Positions 35,141 to 43,938 of a DNA stretch of 64,000 nucleotides are shown one piece after another. The notes below the pieces were generated by a model. That model saw only the letters and a list, made by a program, of their open reading frames with translations. It ran no database searches and was not told the origin of the DNA. Every line of letters starts with the position of its first letter. Positions within the stretch are counted from its first letter, which is position 1. The DNA lies in assembly GCF_018613895.1 (NCBI RefSeq), contig NZ_JAGGPH010000013.1:62001-126000 (forward strand). The letters are read 5' to 3'. The position numbers were made by a program, and so were the translations under genes. The DNA is from Curtobacterium sp. ISL-83. GTDB lineage: Bacteria; Actinomycetota; Actinomycetes; Actinomycetales; Microbacteriaceae.

Positions 35141-35851
35141 ATGACGAACCACACGATCTCGACCGACCCGGCGTCTCCTGGCACGACCGACGCATCCGAG
35201 CGGACGTCCGGCCCGTCGTCGACCCCGGGGGCCATCCGCCACCGGCACGCGGCCGGTCCCGCGATCGCGATCCTCCGCGGCGGGACGGGGGCGCACGTCG
35301 AGGACGTCATCGCGACCCTGGTGGACGCCGGTGTCCGTGCCATCGAGATCACCACGAACACGCCGAGGTGGCGGGAGGGCATCGCGTGGGCGACGGAACG
35401 GTACGGGACCGCCGCCACCGTGGGTGTCGGCACGGTGCTCGAACCGCGGCAGCTCGACGAGGCCGCCGCGGCGGGAGCGACGTTCGCGGTGAGTCCGCAC
35501 CTCGACCCCGAGATCGGCGAACGTGCGCACGAACGCAGTCTCGGTTGGTACCCGGGTGCGGCGACCCCGACCGAGATCGTGCACGCGTGGCGACTCGGTG
35601 CCCGCGCCGTGAAGGTGTTCCCCGCCGCGCAGCTCGGCGGCCCGGGGTTCCTCCGACAGGTCCTCGCCCCGCTCGACTTCGTGGACGTGATCCCGACCGG
35701 CGGCATCGGGATCGACGACGCCACCGACTACCTCGCGGCCGGAGCGATCGCGGTGGGACTCGGGTCACCACTCGTCGGGGACGCGCTCACCTCGGGCGAC
35801 CTCGATGCCCTGCGGTCCCGGGCTGCGCGCCTCGTCACCGCACTCTCGTGA
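35141..35851 (+). CDS. eda: KDPG/KHG aldolase
   Basis: This is a 236-residue class I aldolase splitting KDPG into pyruvate and glyceraldehyde 3-phosphate. It shows AIAILRGGTG, IEITTNTPRWREGI with the catalytic Glu, GVGTVLEPRQLDEAAAAGA, YPGAATPTEI and AVKVFPAAQLGGPGFL with the Schiff-base Lys. A disordered N-terminal extension of about 35 residues precedes the barrel. GAGGAAG precedes the ATG. Confidence 0.92.
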   Translation: MTNHTISTDPASPGTTDASERTSGPSSTPGAIRHRHAAGPAIAILRGGTGAHVEDVIATLVDAGVRAIEITTNTPRWREGIAWATERYGTAATVGVGTVLEPRQLDEAAAAGATFAVSPHLDPEIGERAHERSLGWYPGAATPTEIVHAWRLGARAVKVFPAAQLGGPGFLRQVLAPLDFVDVIPTGGIGIDDATDYLAAGAIAVGLGSPLVGDALTSGDLDALRSRAARLVTALS

Positions 35852-37479
35852 CCACCGTCCCGACGCACGGAACCGGGACTCCCCCGGTGGTGCTCCGCGG
35901 TGGCTCGGTCATCGGTGCGGACGGTGAGCCGGTCCGGGCCGACGTCCTGGTCGGCCAGGGGACGATCCTGGCGGTCGGACGGGTGACTGACCGCCCGGCG
36001 GACGCGCTCGTGGTCGACTGCGGCGAGCGCCTCGTCCTGCCCGGGTTCGTCGACGCGCACTCGCACGCCGGGTCACTCGTGTTCGACGAGGACGTCCAGC
36101 TCGCCCTCCTGCGGCAGGGCGTCACGACGATCATCACCGGGCAGGACGGCGTCGGGCCTGCGCCCGGCGACGGATCCTCCGCGGCGACGGGGTTCGCGGC
36201 GATCGACGGCCCGCACCCGACGTTCCGGGGCGGTGGCATCGCCGCACTGCTGGCGACCTACGACGGCACGACACCCCTCAACGTCGCGACGCTGGTCCCC
36301 GCGGGAACGGTGCGCCACGAGGTGATGGGCGACGGACCCGGGCCCGCGACCGTCGAGCAGCTCGCCGCGATGCGGGCCCTCGTCCGGCAGGGGCTCGACG
36401 ACGGAGCAGTCGGGCTCGCGACCGGGCTCGACTACGTCCCGGGACTGCACGCGGACACCGCTGAACTCGCGGCCCTCTGCGCCGAGGTGGCCGCGGCCGG
36501 CGGCTGGTACGTCTCGCACATGCGCGGCGGCTACGAGACGAACATCGCCGAGGGCATCGACGAGATCATCCGGATCAGTCGCGCGACCGGTGTCCGAGCC
36601 CATGTGTCCCACCTGCACGCCCCGGTCGACCTGGCGCTCGCCGAACTCGACCGGGCGCGGGACGCCGGTGTGCCGCTGTCGTTCGACGCGTACCCGTACT
36701 CCCGCGGGTGCACCGTCCTGTCGATGCTGCTGCTGCCCGCCGCCCTCGCGCGCCCAGGTACCCGCGACCTCGCGCGGGCGGTGCAGGACGACGAGGGTCG
36801 AGCGCGGGTCCGGGGTGCCGTCCTCGACCGGGTGCTCGCGCGCGCCGACCTCGGGACGGGCTGGGCGGACCAGATCACGCTGTCACACGTGCCGGCGCCG
36901 GAGTTCCACGCGCTGCAGGGCCGGACCCTCGCCGACGCTGCCGCCGCGACCGGCACCGACCCGGTCGACCTGGCGCTGGACGTCCTGCTCGACTCGGACC
37001 TGCAGGTCACGGCGATCATGCGGGTCCCACGGCCCCGGACGGCCGACGAGCTCGCCCCGCTGTTCCGCCACCCGGGGCACACGGCGGGGTCGGACGGCAT
37101 CTTCGTCGGCACCCACCCGCACCCTCGTGCGTTCGGGACCTTCGCGCGGTACCTGGAGGAGTACGTGCGGGGCGGCCGGTTGTCCTGGCTGGAGGCGCAG
37201 GAGCACCTGGCGACGAACGCCGCCGAGCGCTTCGCTCTGGGCGCCCGTGGCACCGTGCTCGACGGGCGGGGAGCCGTCGCGGACCTCGTGGTGGTCGACC
37301 CGGAGGCGGTCGCCGCCCGATCGACGTACCGCGCGCCCATGCGCCTGGCGGTGGGGATCGACGACGTCCTGGTCGCCGGTGTCCCGGTCCTGCGTGACGG
37401 CGCCCTGACGGGTGCGACGCCGGGCACCGGACTCCGGCGCGAGCGTCGGCCGACCAGTCGGTCGGTCCGGTTGGACTGA
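35848..37479 (+). CDS. N-acyl-D-amino-acid deacylase
   Basis: This is a 543-residue amidohydrolase-fold enzyme of the D-aminoacylase family. GFVDAHSHAGSLVFD holds the first metal His pair. SHMRGGYETNIAEGIDEIIR, HVSHLHAP and GSDGIFVGTHPHPRAFGTF are later family blocks. It would release the acyl group from an N-acyl-D-amino acid or, in this operon, from an N-acyl-amino-sugar acid before the lyase acts. The GTG start overlaps the aldolase stop. Confidence 0.9.
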   Translation: MTTVPTHGTGTPPVVLRGGSVIGADGEPVRADVLVGQGTILAVGRVTDRPADALVVDCGERLVLPGFVDAHSHAGSLVFDEDVQLALLRQGVTTIITGQDGVGPAPGDGSSAATGFAAIDGPHPTFRGGGIAALLATYDGTTPLNVATLVPAGTVRHEVMGDGPGPATVEQLAAMRALVRQGLDDGAVGLATGLDYVPGLHADTAELAALCAEVAAAGGWYVSHMRGGYETNIAEGIDEIIRISRATGVRAHVSHLHAPVDLALAELDRARDAGVPLSFDAYPYSRGCTVLSMLLLPAALARPGTRDLARAVQDDEGRARVRGAVLDRVLARADLGTGWADQITLSHVPAPEFHALQGRTLADAAAATGTDPVDLALDVLLDSDLQVTAIMRVPRPRTADELAPLFRHPGHTAGSDGIFVGTHPHPRAFGTFARYLEEYVRGGRLSWLEAQEHLATNAAERFALGARGTVLDGRGAVADLVVVDPEAVAARSTYRAPMRLAVGIDDVLVAGVPVLRDGALTGATPGTGLRRERRPTSRSVRLD

Positions 37480-37516
37480 GGGAGCACTCAGACGCGCGGG
37501 CGGTGTGTGCGAGTGG

Positions 37517-37903
37517 TCAGGACGCGCTGGGGAGGACCGCGACCACGTCGATCTCGACGAGGATCCCCGCCAGGTGCGACTGCACGGTGGTGCGGACCGG
37601 GTACGGCTCCGAGAAGTGCTTCGCGTACTCGGCGTTGAACGCGGCGAAGTCGCGGTCCGAGTGCTCGAGGTGCACGGTCGACTTGACCACGTCGTCCAGC
37701 GTCGCGCCGTGCTCAGCGAGGACGGCCGCGACGTTCGCCAGGACCTGCGCTGTCTGCCCGGCGACGTCCGCGGCCATGGCGCCGGTCGCGGGGTCCTGCG
37801 GGCCGAACCCCGCCGTGTAGAGGAAGCCGTTCGCGACGATGCCCTGGCTGTACGGGCCCGCGGGCTTCGGGGCGTGGTCGGTGACGATCGCGGTCTTCGG
37901 CAC
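37517..37903 (-). CDS. ridA: RidA family enamine/imine deaminase
   Basis: This is a 128-residue YjgF/YER057c/UK114 protein. PAGPYSQGIVANGFLYTAG and the end block PYPVRTTVQSHL with the catalytic Arg are standard. RidA hydrolyses reactive enamine/imine products of PLP dehydratases, so its convergent position next to a PLP lyase operon makes biochemical sense. The start is a GTG at 37903 with GAGGAGCC eight nt upstream. Confidence 0.92.
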   Translation of the reverse strand: MPKTAIVTDHAPKPAGPYSQGIVANGFLYTAGFGPQDPATGAMAADVAGQTAQVLANVAAVLAEHGATLDDVVKSTVHLEHSDRDFAAFNAEYAKHFSEPYPVRTTVQSHLAGILVEIDVVAVLPSAS

Positions 37904-38020
37904 GAGATGGCTCCTCGGGGTGGTGGTGGTCGCGGCGGTGGTCGGTTCCCAGGCTAGGCGGGGTCCGGAGGACGGAACCGGCCACGATGCGGACCGGTGG
38001 TGCACTGCAGAACGCGGCAC

Positions 38021-38035
38021 GCGCCTCCCGTCCGG
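38021..38035. repeat. copy of the 15-bp dispersed repeat
   Basis: GCGCCTCCCGTCCGG here is identical to 45388-45402 and is the exact reverse complement of 47087-47101. This copy lies alone in the 213-nt gap between ridA and the glycosyltransferase gene. Confidence 0.7.
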
Positions 38036-38116
38036 TCGTCCTCGCCCGTTTCCAGGCGCGCTCGTCTACCCTCGGGATGTGCCGTCTGCCCAACCCGAAC
38101 TGCGCGGAGCGCTCAC

Positions 38117-39358
38117 GTGACCCGTCTCGACGGCACGCTGACCGAGTCGCTCGCGACCGGGCGTCGGCGTGTCCTCGACACCGTCACGACCCTGCCCGCT
38201 TGGGCTGCCGTCCTGCTCATCTGGACCGGCGGTCGCGTCGTCTCGACGTTCTGGCTCGCCCTGGCCTACCCGCTGGTCGGTCGCACCCAGCCCGCCAACG
38301 CGATCTGGGGGAACGGCCACGGCTTCTTCGACTTCCTGACGGCGTGGGACGGCCAGTACTACGAGCAGATCTCGCTGCACGGCTACCCGTCGGTCCTGCC
38401 CCTCGACGCCGCTGGGCACGTCGCGCAGAACGCCTGGGCGTTCCTGCCGGCGTTCCCGTTCACGATCCGGATGCTCACCGTCTCCACGGGCTTGCCGTTC
38501 GACATCGGCGCGCCGGTCGTCGCACTGCTCGCCGGCCTGGTCGCCGCGTTCCTCCTGCACCGGCTCGTCCGCGACCACGCCGGCAACGCCGCGGCGATGT
38601 GGGCCGTGTTCTTCTTCACGTGCGGGCCGCTGTCGTTCCTGCTCGAGGTCGGGTACGCCGAGAGCATGTTCCTGGCGCTGACGTTCGGCGCACTCCTCGC
38701 CCTCGAGCGGCGGCGCTACGGCCTGCTGACGCTGCTCGGGGTGGCAGCGGCCTTCACCCGCCCCGGGGCGCTCGCGATCCCCCTCGTGCTCGGTGTGGTG
38801 GCCGCGGTCCGCTGGGTCCGGGCCCGACGCGGCAACGAGCGGACGCTGGACGTCTTCCCGCTCCGGGAACAGCTCGTCGTCCTCGGCGCCGGCGCGGTGA
38901 TGACCCTGGCGGGTGTCGCGTGGCCGCTGATCGCCGCGCACACGACCGGGGACGCCAACGCGTACCTCGAGACCGAGATGTCCTGGTGGGTGAACTTCAT
39001 CGGACGGGTCGACTTCATGCCCCTGACGCCGTGGTTCCTCATCGCCAGCCGCTGGCTCGGCATCGGCGGCGTGCTCATCGTCCTGTTCATGCTCGTGGCC
39101 TTCCCGGTGTGGCTGCTCCGGCGATCCACGAAGCGGCTCGGGTTCACCACCGTCGTGTTCTCTGCCGCGTACGCGCTCTACGTCTTCGCGGTGTCCCTGC
39201 CGATGGCGTCCACCCCGCGCCTGCTCATGCCGTTGGCGCCGCTGTTCGGGTCGCCGGAACTCGTGGCACGACCGCGGGTGCGGTGGGTCTTCGTGACCGC
39301 CGCCGTGCTCGGGCAGCCGGTGCTCGTCGCGGTGCTGTGGCTGCTCGGGCCTCCGTGA
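38117..39358 (+). CDS. PIG-V-like GT-C mannosyltransferase
   Basis: This 413-residue membrane protein has about 9-10 helices. An extracytoplasmic loop holds FLTAWDGQYYEQISLHGYPS, the acidic motif at the catalytic site of GT-C glycosyltransferases of the PIG-V type. FLLEVGYAESMFLALTFGAL is a second family block. It probably transfers mannose from a polyprenyl donor to an envelope glycolipid or glycan. The start is a GTG with GGAG upstream. Confidence 0.85.
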   Translation: MTRLDGTLTESLATGRRRVLDTVTTLPAWAAVLLIWTGGRVVSTFWLALAYPLVGRTQPANAIWGNGHGFFDFLTAWDGQYYEQISLHGYPSVLPLDAAGHVAQNAWAFLPAFPFTIRMLTVSTGLPFDIGAPVVALLAGLVAAFLLHRLVRDHAGNAAAMWAVFFFTCGPLSFLLEVGYAESMFLALTFGALLALERRRYGLLTLLGVAAAFTRPGALAIPLVLGVVAAVRWVRARRGNERTLDVFPLREQLVVLGAGAVMTLAGVAWPLIAAHTTGDANAYLETEMSWWVNFIGRVDFMPLTPWFLIASRWLGIGGVLIVLFMLVAFPVWLLRRSTKRLGFTTVVFSAAYALYVFAVSLPMASTPRLLMPLAPLFGSPELVARPRVRWVFVTAAVLGQPVLVAVLWLLGPP

Positions 39359-39390
39359 CCTGACGCCCCTACCGGGCCCCTGGTCGCACG

Positions 39391-39430
39391 CGCGCCCGGG
39401 TCCCGCCGATCGCGGCGGTCCCCGGGCGCG
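39391..39430. terminator. hairpin terminator between convergent genes
   Basis: CGCGCCCGGG (39391-39400) pairs with CCCGGGCGCG (39421-39430). Inside this, CCGCCG-ATCG-CGGCGG forms a second stem separated by a TC/TC internal loop. It lies between the mannosyltransferase and pyridoxamine oxidase-like genes. Confidence 0.8.
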
Positions 39431-39449
39431 GTGTCGTCCGGTGGTGTCC

Positions 39450-39941
39450 CTACAGCTGCAGCGTCCCGTGGTCGCCGGTGTCCGGCTGGCTCTGCTTGCC
39501 GATCGCGGCCTTCAGCGTCTGCACGAGGCTGCCGACCGGGCCGGTGTCCTGCGTCCAGTACTCGACCGACTCCCCCTCGACGGTGAGCAGGCGGATCGAC
39601 GGGTCACTGCGGCCCTCGGGGAACCACGCTTCGGCGAACGGGGACCACAGCTCGTCGATGACGCTGTCGTCCTTCGACACCGTGGCGGTGCCCGCGATCG
39701 ACAGGTAACCGCCCTGCGACTCGATCGCGACGTTCACGTGCGGGTTGCGCGCGATGTCGTCGACCTTCTCGCTACCGTCCTGCACCAGGAACCGGAGGGT
39801 CCCGTGGAACGCCTTGTCCTGCACCGCGAGCGGCCGGGCGTGCAGGTGCCCGTCTTCGCTCACCGTGGTGAGCAGTGCCGTGTGTGCGCCGTGGACGATG
39901 TCCGAGATGGCGGCGCGCTGGTCGGCGAGTGTGTCGGTCAT
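39450..39941 (-). CDS. pyridoxamine 5'-phosphate oxidase-like general stress protein
   Basis: This is a 163-residue split-barrel flavin-binding protein of the general stress protein 26 type. HTALLTTVSEDGHLHARPLA and GTLRFLVQDGSEKVDDIARN are the FMN-contact blocks. FSPFAEAWFPEGRSDPSIRLL-like spacing near residue 105 (WSPFAEAWFPEG) is typical of this subgroup. It reduces or senses an unknown substrate. Confidence 0.87.
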   Translation of the reverse strand: MTDTLADQRAAISDIVHGAHTALLTTVSEDGHLHARPLAVQDKAFHGTLRFLVQDGSEKVDDIARNPHVNVAIESQGGYLSIAGTATVSKDDSVIDELWSPFAEAWFPEGRSDPSIRLLTVEGESVEYWTQDTGPVGSLVQTLKAAIGKQSQPDTGDHGTLQL

Positions 39942-40060
39942 GATGCTCCTTTGCGTCCTGCGCCCCCGAGCAGCGACGTGCGGTCCACGGGGACCGACGA
40001 GCGGTCCGGTACCGACGCGCGGCCCGCGGGGCCGTACCGTTCGCGCCAGTCTGCCCTTCC

Positions 40061-40114
40061 AGCCTGGGCGCGTCCAGCAGCCTGGGCACGTCCGGCAGCC
40101 TCGGCACGTCCGGG
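40061..40114. repeat. three tandem 18-bp repeats
   Basis: AGCCTGGGCGCGTCCAGC, AGCCTGGGCACGTCCGGC and AGCCTCGGCACGTCCGGG follow one another exactly. They lie in the 296-nt gap 39942-40237, upstream of the pyridoxamine oxidase-like gene. No convincing gene occupies this gap on either strand. Confidence 0.8.
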
Positions 40115-40175
40115 CCGCTCGACCGGCGTGGACGAACGGACCTGCGCCGGACGGGCTCGCGGGGCTGGCGAGTCC

Positions 40176-40253
40176 GGGTCAGCGGGTCGGGCGGGTTCGC
40201 GGGCGGGGTGGGTCAGCGGGTCAGGCGGGTGAGCGGCTCAGGCGGGTTCGCGG
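40176..40253. repeat. imperfect G-rich direct repeats
   Basis: GGGTCAGCGGGTCGGGCGGG (from 40176) recurs with one change from 40210, and a partial GGCTCAGGCGGGTTCGCGG copy covers 40235-40253, running into the last codons of the gene that ends at 40238. On the plus strand these are runs of three or four G that could form G-quadruplexes. Confidence 0.6.
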
Positions 40254-40861
40254 ATCGTGGTCTCGACGTCGACCACCTGCGGGATGCGCGGCATCGACGC
40301 GAAGCCGAACGCGACCGGCGGGTCGAGCGGCGCGATCGACCCGAGCGACTCCCCCGCCCAGGTGCCACTGACGCCCGTGACGTCGTGCGCCCCGGTCACG
40401 CCGTAGTACTCGCGGCGTCCGTTCCCGGCCGAACCGGCCGTCCCCGACCCGGGTGCCAGGATCCGCGCGACCGGGTCGATGGCGGCCAACCAGCGCGGGT
40501 CCCGGGCGATGGGCTTCGGGACGATGCGCAGGATGCGCCCGAGGGGCGAGATGTCGCCGACCGCGATGGAGGCACGCAGCGGTCCGGCGTCGAGCTCCAG
40601 TCCGCGGGCGGTGCGTCGGGCATGCACGTCGACGACCGCCACGGAGTCGAACCGGTAGGTGCCGGACACGTACGCGGCGACGAGTTCGTCGGGTGCGAGC
40701 AGGACACTAGTGCCGTCCGGCTGCTCGAGGAACACGTCGGTGAACGGGCCGAAGGGCGATCGTTCCCACATGCCGACGACGATCCGCACCCCGGAGGTCG
40801 TGCCGACGCCGAGGATCTTGCCGCGGAAGCGTCGTTCCGTCGTCGAGGTCGGTCGGAGCAT
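40238..40861 (-). CDS. hypothetical protein
   Basis: This 207-residue protein has no recognised domain. It is rich in beta-type segments (RFRGKILGVGTTSGVRIVVG, SVLLAPDELVAAYVSGTYRF) and conserved-looking Trp/Gly residues, with no signal peptide or membrane helix. ACCGTA on the plus strand (TACGGT on the coding strand, 40869-40874) ends 7 nt before the ATG, so the mRNA may be leaderless. Similar proteins occur as unnamed actinobacterial hypotheticals as far as I can judge. Confidence 0.65.
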   Translation of the reverse strand: MLRPTSTTERRFRGKILGVGTTSGVRIVVGMWERSPFGPFTDVFLEQPDGTSVLLAPDELVAAYVSGTYRFDSVAVVDVHARRTARGLELDAGPLRASIAVGDISPLGRILRIVPKPIARDPRWLAAIDPVARILAPGSGTAGSAGNGRREYYGVTGAHDVTGVSGTWAGESLGSIAPLDPPVAFGFASMPRIPQVVDVETTIREPA

Positions 40862-40932
40862 GGCGTCGACCGTACCCGGGACACCCGTGAGCCGACGGCA
40901 GGAAGGCGAGTCGCGCCTCCCGGCCGACCGGG

Positions 40933-42042
40933 TCACGGCGTCGGGACCCGCTCCGCCACGAGCTCGCGCACGCGCGGCGCGACCTCGGTGCCGTACAGCT
41001 CGATCGACCGCATCATGTCCTCGTGCGGCAGTCGGCCGGTGGCGTAGCGCATGTCGAACCGCGAGACGCCGAGGATCCGCATGTTGCGCGCGATCTTCCG
41101 TGCGACGGTCTCCGGCGAGCCGACGTAGAGCGAGCCGCCGGCGGAGAGCCCGGCGCGGTACCCCGCCTGGTCCAGGGGCGGCCACCCGCGCTCACGGCCG
41201 AGCTGGTCGGTGACGGCCTTGTGGTACGGCCAGTAGCGCTCGGCCGCTTCCTCGTCGGTAGCGGCGACGAAGCCGGGCGAGTGCATGGCGATCGGCTGCT
41301 GCGGGAGGTCGAGCTGCGTCAGCGCCTGGCGGTAGAGCCGCGAGAACGGCGCGAACTGGGCCGGCTGGCCACCGATGATCGCCAGGAAGAGCGGCAGCCC
41401 GTAGGACGCGGCGCGGATGACCGACTGCGGGGAGCCGCCGACGCCGATCCACGTCGGGATCGCGCCGTGTTCGAGCTTCGGGAAGACGTCCTGGCCGATG
41501 AGCGACGCGCGCTTCGTGCCCGACCAGGTCACGGCGTCACCGGCGCGCAGGGCGTTCCAGAGCTGGAGCTTCTCCTCGAACAGGACCTCGTAGTCGGCGA
41601 GGTCGTAGCCGAAGAGCGGGAAGGACTCGGTGAACGAGCCGCGACCGAGGATGACCTCGGCGCGCCCGTTCGAGATGGCGTCGACGCTGGCGAACCGCTC
41701 GTACACGCGGACCGGGTCGTCGGAGGACAGCACGGTCACCGCGGAGCCCATCCGGATGCGCTCGGTGCGGGCGGCGATGGCGGCGAGCACCACCTCGGGA
41801 GCAGTGACGGCGTAGTCGGCGCGGTGGTGCTCGCCGATGCCGATGAAGTCGATGCCCACCTGGTCGGCCAGCACGGCTTCGTCGATGATGTCGCGGATGC
41901 TCTGCGCCTGGGTGCGGAGCGACCCGTCGGCGCGCTCGGTGACGTCGCCGAACGTGTCGAGTCCGAGCTGCACCGGCCCGATGCGCTCGGGTGCGGGCGG
42001 CGGGACGTCCGAGGGACGGTCGGTGCCGAATGCGTTGCTCAT
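40933..42042 (-). CDS. LLM-class flavin-dependent oxidoreductase
   Basis: This is a 369-residue luciferase-like monooxygenase. [18 protein letters not shown] at the N-terminus, [59 protein letters not shown] and a C-terminal [10 protein letters not shown] are family landmarks. GGAGG precedes the ATG at 42042. It diverges from an SDR gene, with two overlapping dyads in between. The substrate is unknown. Confidence 0.93.
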   Translation of the reverse strand: MSNAFGTDRPSDVPPPAPERIGPVQLGLDTFGDVTERADGSLRTQAQSIRDIIDEAVLADQVGIDFIGIGEHHRADYAVTAPEVVLAAIAARTERIRMGSAVTVLSSDDPVRVYERFASVDAISNGRAEVILGRGSFTESFPLFGYDLADYEVLFEEKLQLWNALRAGDAVTWSGTKRASLIGQDVFPKLEHGAIPTWIGVGGSPQSVIRAASYGLPLFLAIIGGQPAQFAPFSRLYRQALTQLDLPQQPIAMHSPGFVAATDEEAAERYWPYHKAVTDQLGRERGWPPLDQAGYRAGLSAGGSLYVGSPETVARKIARNMRILGVSRFDMRYATGRLPHEDMMRSIELYGTEVAPRVRELVAERVPTP

Positions 42043-42060
42043 CCTGTGCCTCCAGCTCAT

Positions 42061-42081
42061 CGCATTTCCATGCGTTTGCAT
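42061..42081. promoter_or_regulatory. overlapping dyads in a divergent promoter region
   Basis: CGCAT-TTCC-ATGCG (42061-42074) overlaps ATGC-GTTT-GCAT (42070-42081), so three GCAT half-sites alternate in orientation at 8-9 bp steps. They lie between the LLM oxidoreductase and SDR genes in an AT-rich patch, and could bind one regulator at two offset sites. Confidence 0.5.
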
Positions 42082-42121
42082 CAATATAGCACGACCAGAC
42101 GGATCGTGTACGGTCCGTCGC

Positions 42122-43030
42122 ATGCCGAAGATCCCCGACCAGACCGGACGCCGCATCGTCGTCACGGGAGCCAACAGCGGGACCGGGAAAGAGGCGGCGA
42201 CGCGCCTGGCCGCCGCCGGCGCCTCCGTGGTCCTCGCCGTCCGCACGCCCGCCAAGGGCGAGGACGCCGCAGCCGAGATCCGAGCAGCCCACCCGGGTGC
42301 CGACGTCGAGGTCCGCACGCTCGACCTCGCCGACCTGTCGAGCGTCCACCGCTTCGCCGACGGCGTGCTCGCGGACGACCGGCCGCTCGACGTGCTCGTG
42401 AACAACGCGGGCGTCATGGTGCCACCGAAGCGCTTCGAGACCGCTGACGGCTTCGAGCTGCAGTTCGGCACGAACTTCCTCGGCCCGTTCGCCCTGACGA
42501 ACCTGCTGCTGCCCGCGCTCCTGAAGGCGCCGACGCCGCGCGTCGCGACGATGTCGAGCATCGCGGCTGTCCCCGGTCGGATCCGCTTCGACGACCTGCA
42601 GTGGGAGCACGGCTACAACCCATGGCGCGCCTACTCGCAGTCGAAGCTCGCCGACCTGCTGTTCGCCCTGCACCTGCACCGCCTGACCGTCGAGCTCGAC
42701 CTGCCGCTCATGAGCACGGCTGCGCACCCGGGGTACACGCGGACGAACCTGCAGTCGGCCGGACGCTCACTCGGCCGGTCGACGCCGGTCGCGGCGAACC
42801 AGCGGGCGATGCCGTGGACCCAGGCGGTCGAACAGGGCACGGAGCCGCTGCTGTACGCGGCCGTGGGTCCGAACGCGCAGGGCGGGGCCTACTACGGGCC
42901 GTCCGGGTTGTTCGGGCTGACCGGCCCGACGACGCTCACCTCGATCCCGCGGTCGGCACGCAGCGCGGACCTGGCGCGGTCGCTCTGGGCGGTCGCGGAG
43001 GACCTGACGGGGACGCAGCTCCCGGCCTGA
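42122..43030 (+). CDS. SDR family NAD(P)-dependent oxidoreductase
   Basis: This is a 302-residue Rossmann enzyme. [20 protein letters not shown] is the cofactor loop (TGxxxGxG), [12 protein letters not shown] is the NNAG motif, and the catalytic YSQSK follows MSSIAAVPG. It resembles retinol-dehydrogenase/protochlorophyllide-reductase-like SDRs. TACGGT (42109-42114) ends 7 nt before the ATG, so it is probably leaderless. Confidence 0.93.
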   Translation: MPKIPDQTGRRIVVTGANSGTGKEAATRLAAAGASVVLAVRTPAKGEDAAAEIRAAHPGADVEVRTLDLADLSSVHRFADGVLADDRPLDVLVNNAGVMVPPKRFETADGFELQFGTNFLGPFALTNLLLPALLKAPTPRVATMSSIAAVPGRIRFDDLQWEHGYNPWRAYSQSKLADLLFALHLHRLTVELDLPLMSTAAHPGYTRTNLQSAGRSLGRSTPVAANQRAMPWTQAVEQGTEPLLYAAVGPNAQGGAYYGPSGLFGLTGPTTLTSIPRSARSADLARSLWAVAEDLTGTQLPA

Positions 43031-43057
43031 CCGGCTGCGCCGCCGGGCACGGCCGTC

Positions 43058-43072
43058 GGCCTGGAGGCACGG
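43058..43072. repeat. variant copy of the GGAGGC dispersed repeat
   Basis: GGCCTGGAGGCACGG lies 28 nt after the SDR stop. The same GGCCTGGAGGCACG occurs inside nadB at 9620. It is a sister variant of the CCGGACGGGAGGCGC repeat. Confidence 0.5.
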
Positions 43073-43151
43073 CGGGCGTCCGGCACGAGCGGCCCGTCGC
43101 GACGTGGTCGCGTCAGCACGGGACGCGTGTGCGTGCGCGGGACGCGCCGCG

Positions 43152-43877
43152 TCAGAACGTGACGTCGTCGCGCGCGAACGCCGCAGCCACGGACGTCTCG
43201 ATCGCACGCTGCCCGCGTGCGGTCGGGTGCACGTCGTCCGCCTGCATCCAGGTCGGGTGATCGCGCAGGGGCTCCCCGATGTCCACGTAGGTGCCGCCGA
43301 TCTGGCGGACGGCCGAGCGCAGGTCGCTGGAGATCCGCGCGAGCTGCGCGGGCGGTGCGCTCTCGTTCCAGATCGCACTGAGCCCGATGATCCGGGCGTG
43401 CGGCAGCTGCCGGTGGAGCGTGACCACCAGCTGCTCGACCGCGCCGGGCAGGGCGTCGTCGTCCTGTCCGAGGTCGTTCGAGCTCGCCTGCACGATGATC
43501 ACCCGGGGGTGCAACGCGACCGTGCGATCGGCCAGGTCGTCGTAGGTGCCGGCACAGTCGTCGGCGTCTCCCTGGGTCAGGACCCCGGCGCCGTTGCACG
43601 ACAGGTTCGACAGCTGCCAGTGCTGGGCGTCGGCGAGCAGGGACGGCCACGCCTGCTGGATCGTCAGGCCGTGCCCGCCGGTGATCGAGTCGCCGATCAG
43701 GGCGACGCGTGCTCCCCGGGCGTGGTCCCAGGGGCGTGCCGTGGCGGTGGGCCTCGGCGCTGATCCGGTCCCCGCAGCGGAGGCTGCGCTGGCGTCGGTG
43801 CCGGCGCACGACGCGACGGCGAGCGCCGTGCACACGGCCAGGGCCGAGGCCAGCAGGGTCCGCGCGGTCGTCCTCAC
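43152..43877 (-). CDS. SGNH/GDSL hydrolase lipoprotein
   Basis: This is a 241-residue secreted lipoprotein. The signal peptide ends in a lipobox ALAVASC with Cys24 as the lipidation site. The mature part carries VALIGDSITGG (block I Ser), VIIVQASSNDLG (block III Asn) and MQADDVHPTARG (block V Asp/His), so the catalytic triad is intact. It probably acts as an esterase on envelope or exogenous acyl groups. The GTG start follows TACGTT by 6 nt, consistent with a leaderless mRNA. Confidence 0.92.
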   Translation of the reverse strand: MRTTARTLLASALAVCTALAVASCAGTDASAASAAGTGSAPRPTATARPWDHARGARVALIGDSITGGHGLTIQQAWPSLLADAQHWQLSNLSCNGAGVLTQGDADDCAGTYDDLADRTVALHPRVIIVQASSNDLGQDDDALPGAVEQLVVTLHRQLPHARIIGLSAIWNESAPPAQLARISSDLRSAVRQIGGTYVDIGEPLRDHPTWMQADDVHPTARGQRAIETSVAAAFARDDVTF

Positions 43878-43938
43878 ACGCCGAACGTACGTCCGGGGTC
43901 TATGACCCCGCTGTCAGCTCGGGGTGCAAAGCGGACAG

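Noticed and set aside
38066-38941. Minus-strand frame opposite the mannosyltransferase gene
   Set aside because: Composition is charged and repetitive, as in other antisense shadows; the plus-strand product has regular helices and the GT-C motif.
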